64,000 nt of DNA, taken from JAKFEW01 sp036675505 (GTDB lineage Bacteria; Cyanobacteriota; Sericytochromatia; S15B-MN24; JAQBPE01). Of the stretch, positions 34,801 through 41,748 are shown piece by piece. The notes below the pieces were generated by a model. It ran no database searches and was not told the DNA's origin. It was given only the letters and a program-made list of their open reading frames with translations. Within the stretch, counting starts at the first letter, position 1, and each line of letters opens with the position of its first letter. The stretch covers positions 10,161 through 74,160 of the forward strand of contig JAKFEW010000052.1 of assembly GCA_036675505.1 (NCBI GenBank), read 5' to 3'. The position numbers and the translations under genes were made by a program.

Positions 34801-35284
34801 CCTCGACGCGGTCGTCCCGTCCGCGGGCTCGGTCCTGGACGGCGTCGTGGACGCCGCGGGCGCCGTGCGGGTGGTCGTGCAGGACCAGGGCAAGCGGCAG
34901 CTCGTGCGGCTCGCGCCCGACGGATCCACCGCGGAGCCGATCGCGCTGGATCGGGTCGCGCGCGGCCTCGCCGTGGCGCCCGACGGCGGCGTGTGGCTCG
35001 CCGACGGCGGCCGGCTGGTGGCGCTGGCGGCGGATGGCCAGCGGCGCGGCGAGTGGCCGGTCGAGACCGGCACGGAGGGCCTCGCGATCGACCCGCTGGG
35101 GCGGCCCTGGGTGCTCGGGCGGCAGGTCGTGGTGCGCTTCTCGGCCGACGGGCGGCCGGAGGCGACGTACTTCGTGGGCGCCCCGCGGGCGATCGCGTTC
35201 GAACCGTCGGGCCGCGCGTGGGTCGTGGACGGCGCCGGCGATCGGGTGGTCGCGCCCGAGCCGGACCAGGCCTCGCCCGCCTGA
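31865..35284 (+). CDS. Giant beta-propeller protein (NHL/Vgb-like repeats), no signal peptide
   Basis: From GTG 31865 the protein is 1139 residues made almost entirely of roughly 40-residue repeats with the pattern GGAWVAD...GRVVRVAPDGA, as in NHL, SMP-30 and virginiamycin-B-lyase-like (Vgb) propellers. That is enough for several consecutive propellers. There is no signal peptide, membrane span or other domain, so it appears cytoplasmic, unlike most proteins of this fold in the window. It follows the OPT gene by five bases and has no Shine-Dalgarno sequence, so it may depend on translation of the transporter gene. Function unknown; vestigial Vgb activity or a scaffold are both possible. Confidence 0.72.
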   Translation: MRLETTADGGAWASDGADLARFAPDGSRVGHRRDGHAAFAADGAGGLWLVEEESQARARRVDVAGKQLGVYKAANGRHVRQIVRGHAGGAWLVDDGAPGAELVALDGGGRPIARLVPEIGCVAIAAAPAGGVVVLGASGQLARFAADATPQGVGRVGATAALLAADARGGGWVADGHGRLWRFSPDLADLGHVALPGEVAAPLAIAMGSGGHVWALHGGGRRLTRVGDDLRVVWSGELRLPWRELAIDPDGRAWLLAGTSLARVSPAGQLDAALPLVVGALAATADGGAWLADPGERMVFKLGAGGLDEAGATLKHAALALAAGPAGVWATHVGGASRIGPDGAVATTAPVGAKDATPLAVAADDQGGAWVADTRGGRLVALSSAGARRLEVDLEGRPVALALAADGTLWACDAADGSVARVAPDGAIRGRTPVGVGPCDLALDGAGHAWVACFGDGRVVRVAPDGAIAEAIAVGGEPVAVAVDATGQVWIADWREGRLIGLGPDGAPRGELAARASRLGAAGDALWLAHGPGSYAPVASRLAPVGLAPGAYAPVVRCRDLAVEGGALYRLGPAGGPTAAVVVGHHAGRVAAGPGGEVWVVHGPHVSRVDPDGTRHGPFDVGTTPDDLAVGPDGHVWLAFTNAGAVGELTPRGEQLRSAPVPYPACLTFDAQGRLWVASHARELHRLAPDGAVALTVPLPGPAGGGRQFWGLAGAPDGTLWLADGVNHEVVRLDAMGAELGRTPLPDARAIAFGPTGEAYVGPLFGTAVTRLAPDGAVLGTFPVGRDTTGLAVDAGGTVWVSGGDAGKVARFAPDGKKRGATPLGRCLMGVVATRDAVWVSDAEAAGARVRHLRPQLPLVAWPVDGEPEALAIDRAGHLWVAGRRHHVVRCLAADGRPLAERDLGHRPLAIAAHPLGGVWILRAAPAGAALVRLAADATMAAELALPATCRRLLVDATGAAWALGHGAQVWRASPDGATLDAVVPSAGSVLDGVVDAAGAVRVVVQDQGKRQLVRLAPDGSTAEPIALDRVARGLAVAPDGGVWLADGGRLVALAADGQRRGEWPVETGTEGLAIDPLGRPWVLGRQVVVRFSADGRPEATYFVGAPRAIAFEPSGRAWVVDGAGDRVVAPEPDQASPA

Positions 35285-35367
35285 TCGGCGATTGGGCCGG
35301 CGCGACCCGCAGCCGCTTCATGCCCACCGACGAGTTCGAGCGGTGCGACGTGAAGGCGCGGATGCCC

Positions 35368-35862
35368 TCAGGCTTCTGCTTTGCGCCGCTCGAAGCGACG
35401 GGCCTCGTCGATCAGGCCGTCCAGGTAGCGGAACGTGGTCCGGCGCTCCTCCGGCGGCAGGCGCCAGAAGAGCGGATCGGCGACGAAGCCCGCGTAGATC
35501 CGGCGGGCGTTGGCCTCGTCGATCAGCCGCCGCTCCTCATCCGTCGCGGCGCTCGGGCCGCTGCCCAGCATCGGCATCGCCGGCGGCGGTGGCGCGGAGA
35601 CGGGCAAATAGCCGGCCGCGACCAGCAGCTCGTCCGCGTCCACGTCGAGCGCCGCCGCGAGCCGGATCACGTCCTCGCGGTCGGGCGGGTTCCGCGCGCC
35701 GCGCTCGATGCGGCACAGGTGCGAATAGGTGAAGGGACCTCGCGCTTCCATTTCACGGAGCGTGAAGCCCGCACTTTCGCGGTAGTTCCGCAGCAGCGCG
35801 CCGAAACGCGTCTGGTTCGGAGGCGGGGTGGTTTTGCGGTGGCTGTCGGATTTCGGGACCAT
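35368..35862 (-). CDS. XRE-family helix-turn-helix regulator
   Basis: The 164-residue protein has an N-terminal XRE helix-turn-helix (FGALLRNYRESAGFTLREME followed by FTYSHLCRIERGARNPPDRE, about residues 20-60). A helix typical of lambda-repressor-like domains (IRLAAALDVDADELLVAAGYLP) and a C-terminal helical segment, probably for dimerisation, complete it. It is a DNA-binding regulator with unknown targets; the divergent AT-rich region upstream could hold its operator. The ATG is six bases from a TAGAAT box, so the mRNA is probably leaderless. Confidence 0.87.
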   Translation of the reverse strand: MVPKSDSHRKTTPPPNQTRFGALLRNYRESAGFTLREMEARGPFTYSHLCRIERGARNPPDREDVIRLAAALDVDADELLVAAGYLPVSAPPPPAMPMLGSGPSAATDEERRLIDEANARRIYAGFVADPLFWRLPPEERRTTFRYLDGLIDEARRFERRKAEA

Positions 35863-35868
35863 TCGACA

Positions 35869-35874
35869 ATTCTA
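35869..35874 (-). promoter_or_regulatory. -10 hexamer of a probable leaderless promoter
   Basis: TAGAAT on the minus strand lies six bases before the ATG at 35862, with no Shine-Dalgarno sequence. The same hexamer, within a shared CAGTAGAAT string elsewhere, precedes the genes at 41578 and 60858. Confidence 0.5.
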
Positions 35875-36236
35875 GCAGGCCGGCGGGGCGAATGAAAGGC
35901 CCAAGCTGGCGCTATATGCGGATTTCCCGTTTTGGCAACATCGGGATGTGCTAGGCGTCGAATGGTCATTCGCGCCTCGTTCTAGCCCGTGTGTGTGCGT
36001 GTTGCCAGGCGATCCATGCAGGGTGCCGAGGTCCGATCAGGTTCGCCCGCCGAGATATCAGGCAATTGTGATCTAGCGATTGTGATCAAGGAAGTCGATC
36101 GCGAGTCTTCAACGAATCTTTCTCCAATCTTAACTACTCCTTTACCAAGTTCGCCCGTCTGGACTGGATATACCTTTACTTCCCATTAACGTCCCCGCCG
36201 CTCAGTCGGGTTCATATATCCGGAGCCCATCTTTCC
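35875..36236. other. AT-richer 362-base intergenic region
   Basis: This gap between the divergent XRE regulator and the YP-rich protein gene is noticeably less GC-rich than its surroundings. It has no credible gene: a 66-codon frame at 35989-36189 has no ribosome-binding site or familiar sequence. It contains a direct repeat (36065-36087), a CTTAAC string, and a TATATC box with CCGGAG just before 36237, so it is best read as a regulatory region. Confidence 0.5.
36065..36087. repeat. Direct repeat ATTGTGATC, possible operator
   Basis: Two identical nine-base copies, 36065-36073 and 36079-36087, lie 14 bases apart start to start between the XRE regulator and the YP-rich gene. A dimeric regulator could bind there. 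Confidence 0.35.
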
Positions 36237-36812
36237 ATGACGATCTCCAGCTTGAGTCCGCGGGTCGCGGCCTTAACCCCACCGCAACCTGCGCGCCGCC
36301 AGCCTGCCATGTCAGCCGCGAACCCGGCCGCGAGCCAGGCCCAGCCCGTCGACGCGACGGCCTACCCGGCCTATCCGGGTTACCCGGCTCACCCCACCTA
36401 TCCCACCTATCCCCCCTATCCCGGCTACCCGTCGTATCCGCCCGCGCCGCGGCCGAGCCGCAGCCTCTGGCACGGCCTCGGGCTGATCGCGAGCGGCCTC
36501 GGCGAGGTGGCCACGGCCACCGCCAGCGGCCTGTGGACCGTGGGCAAGGCCGTCGCCGGCGTGGCCTGGACGGTGCTCGGCTTCGCCGCCAGCGCCCTCT
36601 TCGCCGTCGCCGCGGGCGCCTGGCACGTGCTCGCGGCCGTGGGTCGCGCGCTCGGCCGCGGTGGTCGCGCGATCTTCGATCCGGGCTACGACACCTACCG
36701 GCCGCCCACCCACCGCTACCCGACCCAGCCGACCTACCCGGGCTACCCCAGCTACCCGACCTACCCGCCCGCGCCGCAGGCCGACACGCCCTGGCGCGTG
36801 GACCTGCGCTGA
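36237..36812 (+). CDS. YP-repeat protein with hydrophobic centre
   Basis: The 191-residue protein has two clusters of Tyr-Pro repeats (YPAYPGYPAHPTYPTYPPYP near residues 43-62 and TYPGYPSYPTYPPAP near 165-180). They flank a hydrophobic, Gly/Ala-rich core of about 70 residues (GLGLIASGLGEVATATASGLW, ALFAVAAGAWHVLAAVG) that could form one or two membrane helices. The arrangement suggests a membrane protein with flexible YP-rich ends, possibly for self-association. I recognise no family. CCGGAG is seven to eight bases upstream of the ATG. Confidence 0.6.
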   Translation: MTISSLSPRVAALTPPQPARRQPAMSAANPAASQAQPVDATAYPAYPGYPAHPTYPTYPPYPGYPSYPPAPRPSRSLWHGLGLIASGLGEVATATASGLWTVGKAVAGVAWTVLGFAASALFAVAAGAWHVLAAVGRALGRGGRAIFDPGYDTYRPPTHRYPTQPTYPGYPSYPTYPPAPQADTPWRVDLR

Positions 36813-36816
36813 GCGA

Positions 36817-38277
36817 TCAGGGGCCGACCGGCGGCGGCTTGACGTTGAACGTGCCGCTGTAGTCTTGCCCGTCGATGGTCACCGTCAGCCGCCCGGCCAT
36901 GTGCCGGGCGATGCGCTGATCTTGGGGGACGAAGATGATCGCCTGCGCGTTGCCGTTGAGCGTGCGCACCGCCGCGCCGAACTGGGTCTCGAGCGTGGTC
37001 GGATCTTCGGCGCCGACGAACCAGCCGCCGGCCTCGGTCGTGACCTGGTGCATGGCCGTCTCGTCGTAGCCTGAGAAGGCCAGCAGCATGAGCAGGACGT
37101 CGTTGGCCTGCGCCGCGGCGGCCACGTCCTCGAGCGTCGCCATCGTCGAGGCGTTCTCCTGGCCGTCGGTCAGCGCGATCAGGCCGCGCGGGCGGTTGCC
37201 GGTCTGGGTGGTCAGGTAGGTGATCGAGCGCGCGAGCGCGTCGTAGAGGTTGGTGCCGCCGCTCGCCGTGATCTGGTCGATCGCGAGCTTCGCCGCGTCG
37301 CGGTCCTTCGACATGTCATGCAACAGGCGCATATTCGGGATGCCGTCGAACGTGAGGTTCGGGATCGCCCCGGCAGGGGGCAGGCCCAACGCGAAGTCCA
37401 TCACCGCGAGCTGGTCGGCCGGGCGCATCTGATCGATGTAGCCCTTGGCCGCACCCACGCGGAGGCGGTCGGGATCGGTGTCCAGCATCGAGCCCGTCGA
37501 GTCGATCGCGAGCACGACGTCGAGCGGCGGCCGCCCGTTGCCCGGGATCGCCTCGACGACCACCGAGATCGCCGTGAGATCGAGCAGGCGGTAGGGCCCG
37601 CTGCTCGACGACGCGGTCGGCGTGGGGGTGGGCGCCGGCGTCGGGGTGGCGGTCGGCGCCGCCGTCGGCGTCGCCGTTGGGGCCGGCGTCGGCGCCTCGT
37701 CAGCGAAGCTCATCACCGCGCGGGTCTTCGTCGGATCGACCAGGGCGCTCAGATCCGTGCCGTCCTGGCCGAACACGCTGAAGGCCAGGTGCAGCTCACC
37801 GTTCGTCGCGAAATCGGGATCCAGGCGCACGCCGTCGATCTTGAGCGGATCCGCCGGGTTGCCGAAGGTGGCCGCGAAGCTGAGCGGCTCGAGCAGCGGG
37901 GGCGTGGGGCCCGGCGTGGGCGTGGCCGCTGGGGCCGGCGTGCTGCGTCGCCGGGAGCCGCCGCCGCCCGAGCCGCGCCGCTCGGCGACGGGCTCCGCGG
38001 CCGGCGGGGCCGCGTTGGTGACGACCGCGAGGTCGCCCTCGCCGGGCGTCGCGCCTTGCGCATGCTTGCCGATCGGCAGCCCGCCTGGTTCCGGTGCGGC
38101 GCTGCCCGCCGCGCCCGCGCCCGGTGACGTCCCCGGCCGCGCGCCGCCGAAGTCGAGCGCGAAGCGACCGGGCCCGCCCATGGTGGGCCAGCCGCTGCCG
38201 TTGGGGCCTGTCTGGCAAGACAGCAGCGTCAGGAGCGACAGCGTCGTGCCGACCCTGAGCCATGTCGATCGAGCCAT
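36817..38277 (-). CDS. VWA-domain lipoprotein
   Basis: The 486-residue protein has a lipobox LLSC (Cys21) and a disordered, Pro/Thr/Ala-rich region containing TPTPAPTPTPTA-like repeats. A von Willebrand factor A domain with an intact metal-ion-dependent adhesion site (VVLAIDSTGSM, later GGTNLYDAL and ALTDGQENAS) spans about residues 250-430. It is probably surface-anchored and binds protein or matrix in a metal-dependent way. GGAGGG precedes the ATG. It converges on the YP-rich gene with a four-base gap. Confidence 0.84.
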   Translation of the reverse strand: MARSTWLRVGTTLSLLTLLSCQTGPNGSGWPTMGGPGRFALDFGGARPGTSPGAGAAGSAAPEPGGLPIGKHAQGATPGEGDLAVVTNAAPPAAEPVAERRGSGGGGSRRRSTPAPAATPTPGPTPPLLEPLSFAATFGNPADPLKIDGVRLDPDFATNGELHLAFSVFGQDGTDLSALVDPTKTRAVMSFADEAPTPAPTATPTAAPTATPTPAPTPTPTASSSSGPYRLLDLTAISVVVEAIPGNGRPPLDVVLAIDSTGSMLDTDPDRLRVGAAKGYIDQMRPADQLAVMDFALGLPPAGAIPNLTFDGIPNMRLLHDMSKDRDAAKLAIDQITASGGTNLYDALARSITYLTTQTGNRPRGLIALTDGQENASTMATLEDVAAAAQANDVLLMLLAFSGYDETAMHQVTTEAGGWFVGAEDPTTLETQFGAAVRTLNGNAQAIIFVPQDQRIARHMAGRLTVTIDGQDYSGTFNVKPPPVGP

Positions 38278-38330
38278 GATCCCTCCAACCCCCCCGCGAT
38301 CATGGACATCAAACCCCTGTTCGGCCGTAT

Positions 38331-38795
38331 TTAAACCGCGTAGGCCCCGGCGCCCGGTCGCGGTCCGCTGCGACCAGCATGGCCCGGACGGGGGGGCGGT
38401 TCCGGCGGCAGGCCGCCGGGTGCCAGCGTGTCGCGCAGGGTCGCGCGGGCCTCGAGCGAGCCCAGGCGTTCTTGTTCGAGCGTTTCGAGCAGGGTGCGGC
38501 GCGTGCCGCGCTGACGGCGGCCGGCCTCGGCGATCGCTGCCTCGTCGATCAACCCGCCGCGCCGCGCGAGCTCGCGGACGGCTTCGTCTTCCCGCACGCC
38601 GGCGAGCACGGCCTTGAGGCGGGCCGTCGTGATCACGCCGTCGGTCACGAGCAGCTCCAGGGCCGACGCCGCGCGCCGCCGCTTCTGATCCGCGAGCGCA
38701 CGGGCGACCGTGTCGCGTTCCAGCCAGCCGCGTTGGAGCAGCAGGTGGATCATCTGGTTGTCGGAGGGCATCCAGGCGGAAGTTCTGATATCCAT
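38331..38795 (-). CDS. Small protein with GspE/MshE N-terminal-like repeats
   Basis: The 154-residue protein consists of two or three copies of a helical pattern (LLLQRGWLERDTVARALADQ and LELLVTDGVITTARLKAVLA) that resembles the N-terminal domain of type II secretion and type IV pilus ATPases, which can bind cyclic di-GMP. A Pro/Gly-rich tail follows. The ATPase domain is absent. It lies about 100 bases downstream of the OmpR-type regulator gene on the same strand and may be a partner of it. The family call is from pattern only. Confidence 0.45.
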   Translation of the reverse strand: MDIRTSAWMPSDNQMIHLLLQRGWLERDTVARALADQKRRRAASALELLVTDGVITTARLKAVLAGVREDEAVRELARRGGLIDEAAIAEAGRRQRGTRRTLLETLEQERLGSLEARATLRDTLAPGGLPPEPPPRPGHAGRSGPRPGAGAYAV

Positions 38796-38896
38796 CGTAT
38801 CTCCACGGTATCTACAAGGAGTACTTCGGATGGAATCGGCCGGTCCCTGAGGGATCCCGGCCGCATTCAGACGTAAAGTTTTTTTTGTCCGCGCGA

Positions 38897-39598
38897 TCAG
38901 CCGGCGAAGTAGTAGCCGCGGCGCCCCATGGTCTTGATCCAGGTGGGGTTCTTCGGATCGAGCTCGAGCTTGGTGCGCAGGTTGCGGATGTGGGCGTGGA
39001 CGGCGTCGACCGTGCGGGCCTGGCCATGCGAGCTCTGCAACACGGCGTCCGCGAGCTGCTCGGCCGAGTAGACCTCGCGCGGGTGCCGCATGAGGAAATG
39101 CAACACGGCCGTCTCGAGGCGCGTCAAGGTGAGCTCGCGGCCTTCGGCCACCACCGTGAACTTCGCCGGCGCGAGCCTGAACGCCTCGGGCCCGAGCTCG
39201 GGCGCGCTGGGGTCGTCGGCCTGGTTCACGAGGCGCAGGAAGGCCCGGATGCTGTAAACCAGCTCGAGCGGATCGAACGGCTTGGTGAGGTAGCCGTCGA
39301 AGCCGGCCTTGTAGGCCTCGTATTTGTCGACGGTCTGGTCGCGCGCCGTGAGCGCGAGGATCGGCACGCGCTCGAAGCCGTGACGCTGGCGCAGCTCTCG
39401 CCCGAGCGCGACGCCGTCCTGATCCGGCAGCATCAGATCCAAGATCATGAGGTCGGGCGGTTTGCCCGCGTCGAGGGCCGCGCGGGCCGCACGTGCGTCC
39501 TCGCTCGCCGTGACCTCGAATCCTTCGTTCTGGAGAAGGAAGCTGACGAGCCGCCGAATGGCGGCATCGTCTTCCACGATCATGATGTGCGTAGCCAT
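38897..39598 (-). CDS. OmpR/PhoB-family response regulator
   Basis: This 233-residue protein has a receiver domain (IMIVEDDAAIRR acidic pair; LMILDLMLPDQDG with the phosphorylated Asp; LTARD; LTKPF lysine) and a C-terminal winged helix (LTRLETAVLHFLMRHPREVYSAEQL, RTVDAVHAHIRNLRTKLE, IKTMGRRGYYF). It is a transcription factor switched by phosphorylation, but no histidine kinase gene is nearby. I start at ATG 39598, with AGGACGAG upstream, rather than 69 bases earlier, because the receiver domain begins directly there. Confidence 0.9.
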   Translation of the reverse strand: MATHIMIVEDDAAIRRLVSFLLQNEGFEVTASEDARAARAALDAGKPPDLMILDLMLPDQDGVALGRELRQRHGFERVPILALTARDQTVDKYEAYKAGFDGYLTKPFDPLELVYSIRAFLRLVNQADDPSAPELGPEAFRLAPAKFTVVAEGRELTLTRLETAVLHFLMRHPREVYSAEQLADAVLQSSHGQARTVDAVHAHIRNLRTKLELDPKNPTWIKTMGRRGYYFAG

Positions 39599-39774
39599 AT
39601 CTCGTCCTGTTGTCCGCGGGAGATCATCGTAGCATGAATATCCCTTGAAAGCAGGTCGCCACCGCAAGGGCTCGCGGAACCCAATCGTAAGTCCGATGAA
39701 TTGCCGATGCGAAATTCGGGAATAATAATAGATAGGTGAGGCTGTTTCCGTTATGAGCCGAGGTGAGCTGCGGC

Positions 39775-39957
39775 ATGACCCTGCAATACTGGTACGACGA
39801 ACGCGGCGAGGTGCGCTGCGAGAACCGCCATGGCCTGGTGTTCACGCTGCCGGGGGCCCCGCCGGCGTGGCGTCCCCGCCTGACCGCGACGCCGATCGTG
39901 CCCGCGGCCGGCCGCCTCACCGACGGGTGGCGCCCGGCCCAGGCCGGCCGAGCATGA
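39775..39957 (+). CDS. Small protein of 60 residues
   Basis: This short gene starts at ATG 39775 with GAGGTGAG eight bases upstream, and its stop overlaps the next start as ATGA, both good signs that it is translated. The product (MTLQYWYDERGEVRCENRHG at its start) has one Cys and an Arg/Pro-rich end, with no signal peptide. I recognise no family. It and the following small lipoprotein form a two-gene unit preceded by an AT-rich stretch (AATAATAATAGATAG). Confidence 0.5.
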   Translation: MTLQYWYDERGEVRCENRHGLVFTLPGAPPAWRPRLTATPIVPAAGRLTDGWRPAQAGRA

Positions 39958-40256
39958 AGGCGGCGATCGCGCTGGGGCTCGCGTTGGCTCTGGCCGCCTG
40001 CGCGCCCAGCCCGGCGGCCACGCCGGCGCAGGTCGCACCGGTGCCCGTCGCGGCCGAGGCTCGGCTCGCGACCCCCGAGCCAGGGGCCGCCGCGCGCTGG
40101 CGCGCGCCAGCCGATGCGGCGCCGCCGCCTTCGGCGTCACCGGCCGCGTCACCGACGGCCCGTCCGGGCCTCGCGATCACGCCCGGCACCATCGTCGACA
40201 CGGCGGCAGCCGAGACGTTCGGCCCCCCCTCGCCTCAGCCCGCGAGCTCCCGGTAG
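39954..40256 (+). CDS. Small Ala/Pro-rich lipoprotein
   Basis: The 100-residue protein has a signal with lipobox LAAC (Cys16) and a low-complexity Ala/Pro/Thr mature part with no recognisable domain. It begins inside the stop of the previous gene (ATGA) and its 3' end overlaps the convergent beta-lactamase-fold gene by 22 bases. It may be a spacer-type envelope lipoprotein. Confidence 0.5.
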   Translation: MKAAIALGLALALAACAPSPAATPAQVAPVPVAAEARLATPEPGAAARWRAPADAAPPPSASPAASPTARPGLAITPGTIVDTAAAETFGPPSPQPASSR

Positions 40257-41578
40257 TAAGGCACCCCCGAGAAGGTCGCGACCAGCGGTCGGCCCTCGAC
40301 CTCGGCGCCGAAGCGCAACCGCTCCGGGCTCCAGGGTGGGTCGCCCACCCGCCAGGCGCCGTCGGCCAGCGGCGTGAGCGCGACCGCCTGCCCCCAGGCG
40401 TAGACCAGCTGCAACGACCCGTCGCGCACCCCGATCTCGAAGTGGCCGAGCCACGGCGAATAGGCGCCGTAGCGGCCGCACAGCGGCGCGAGCGCCGTGG
40501 GCGCGTCCGGATCCCAGTCGACGGGAGGCTTCGCGGGCGCAGGCGGCGCGTAGACGCCGAGCGGCGGCATCTCCGGCAACGGGCGCCCGGCCACGGCGGC
40601 GGCGTAGGTGCGCAGCACGTCGAGCGCGAAGGGGTGCAGGTCGGCGATCGCCGTCGCATACGCCGCCACGCCGACCCCGGCGTCGAGGTCCGCGAGCAGG
40701 ATCGCCGCGACGCCCGGCATCGTCCCTGTATGGCCCACCACGGCGCGCCCGTCGAGCGCCATGATCGTGAGCCCCATCCCGTAGCGCACCCCCGGCCGGC
40801 GCTCACCCACCGGCTCGCGCAGCCGCGCGAACGCGGCCGGCGCGAGCAGCGGGGCGCCGCCCGCGAGCAGCATCCGCACGAAGGCCGTCAGGTCGCGAGG
40901 CGTCGTGACCAGCCCGCCGTCGGCCCACCGATACGGCAGCCAGGGCGCGGTCACCATGCGCGATCGGTCGGCCTCCGAGACCCCGGCGGTGGTCGCCGCC
41001 ATGCCGAGCGGCGCGAGGACCTCGTCGCGCAACGCCTCGCCGTAGCGCCGGCCGAGCGCGCGCTCGAGCACGAGGTGCAGCACCTTGAAGCCCGCGTTCG
41101 AGTAGTGGAAGTGCTCGCCCGGCGCGAAGCCGACCTCGGTCTCGCGCAGCGCCCAGACGTCCGCCAGCGCGTGCGGGCCGAGCTCGAGGAGGTTCACGAG
41201 CCCGGCCGTGTGCGTGAGCAGGTGGCGGATGGCGATGCTCGTTCCTCGCCTCCCTGCGGTCGCCGGCGCGTGCGGGGAGCGCACGGCGAACCACGGCAGG
41301 TAGCGCGTGACGGGCGCGTCGAGGTCGAGCCGGCCGTCGGTCGCGGCGCGCAGCGCGAGCGTGGCCGCGAAGGCCTTGCCGATCGAGCCCGGGTCGAACG
41401 CGTGGCGCGGGGTCAGCGCGGTGGTGCCAGCCGCGCCCGTGAAGCCGTAGGCGCGCTCGTGGAGCAGGCCGGCGCGGTCCGTCACGGCGACGCCGAATGC
41501 CCGCGCGCCGGTGGCTGCGAGGGCCCGGAAGGCCAGCGCGTCGAGGTGGGCGGCGGCGTTCGCGATCAGATCGGCCAT
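40235..41578 (-). CDS. Class-C beta-lactamase-fold serine hydrolase
   Basis: The 447-residue protein has the three active-site motifs of the penicillin-binding-protein/class C family: DPGSIGKAFAA (Ser-x-x-Lys), FHYSNAGFKVL (Tyr-x-Asn) and VVGHTGTMPG (His-Thr-Gly). It has no signal peptide, so it is more likely an esterase or peptidase of the cytoplasm than a classical beta-lactamase. GGAG precedes the ATG, and a TAGAAT box about 35 bases upstream (within CAGTAGAAT) is the likely -10. The C-terminal 130 residues form a separate beta-rich domain. Confidence 0.85.
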   Translation of the reverse strand: MADLIANAAAHLDALAFRALAATGARAFGVAVTDRAGLLHERAYGFTGAAGTTALTPRHAFDPGSIGKAFAATLALRAATDGRLDLDAPVTRYLPWFAVRSPHAPATAGRRGTSIAIRHLLTHTAGLVNLLELGPHALADVWALRETEVGFAPGEHFHYSNAGFKVLHLVLERALGRRYGEALRDEVLAPLGMAATTAGVSEADRSRMVTAPWLPYRWADGGLVTTPRDLTAFVRMLLAGGAPLLAPAAFARLREPVGERRPGVRYGMGLTIMALDGRAVVGHTGTMPGVAAILLADLDAGVGVAAYATAIADLHPFALDVLRTYAAAVAGRPLPEMPPLGVYAPPAPAKPPVDWDPDAPTALAPLCGRYGAYSPWLGHFEIGVRDGSLQLVYAWGQAVALTPLADGAWRVGDPPWSPERLRFGAEVEGRPLVATFSGVPYYRELAG

Positions 41579-41674
41579 GCGTCGTCTCCAGGGTTCCCCG
41601 CAGTGTCGCGTACATTCTACTGTGTCGGCCGTCGGTCCAGGCCCTGGGCTTTTTACGGGTTGCGGGTAGCTCGG

Positions 41675-41704
41675 TTGCCCGCTGCTCCGCGAGCGACGTA
41701 TACT
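41675..41704 (+). promoter_or_regulatory. Sigma-70-like promoter of puuD
   Basis: TTGCCC at 41675-41680 and TATACT at 41699-41704 are 18 bases apart. Transcription from about 41711 gives a leader of roughly 40 bases ending in TAGGAG before the GTG start at 41749. Confidence 0.5.
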
Positions 41705-41748
41705 GGCGGCCGCAGCCCCGCTTCTTCGCCGATATATAGGAGCCCCGC

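Noticed and set aside
35989..36189. 66-codon gene in the XRE-YP intergenic region
   Set aside because: No ribosome-binding site, unusual composition for this genome, and no recognisable sequence; more likely regulatory DNA.
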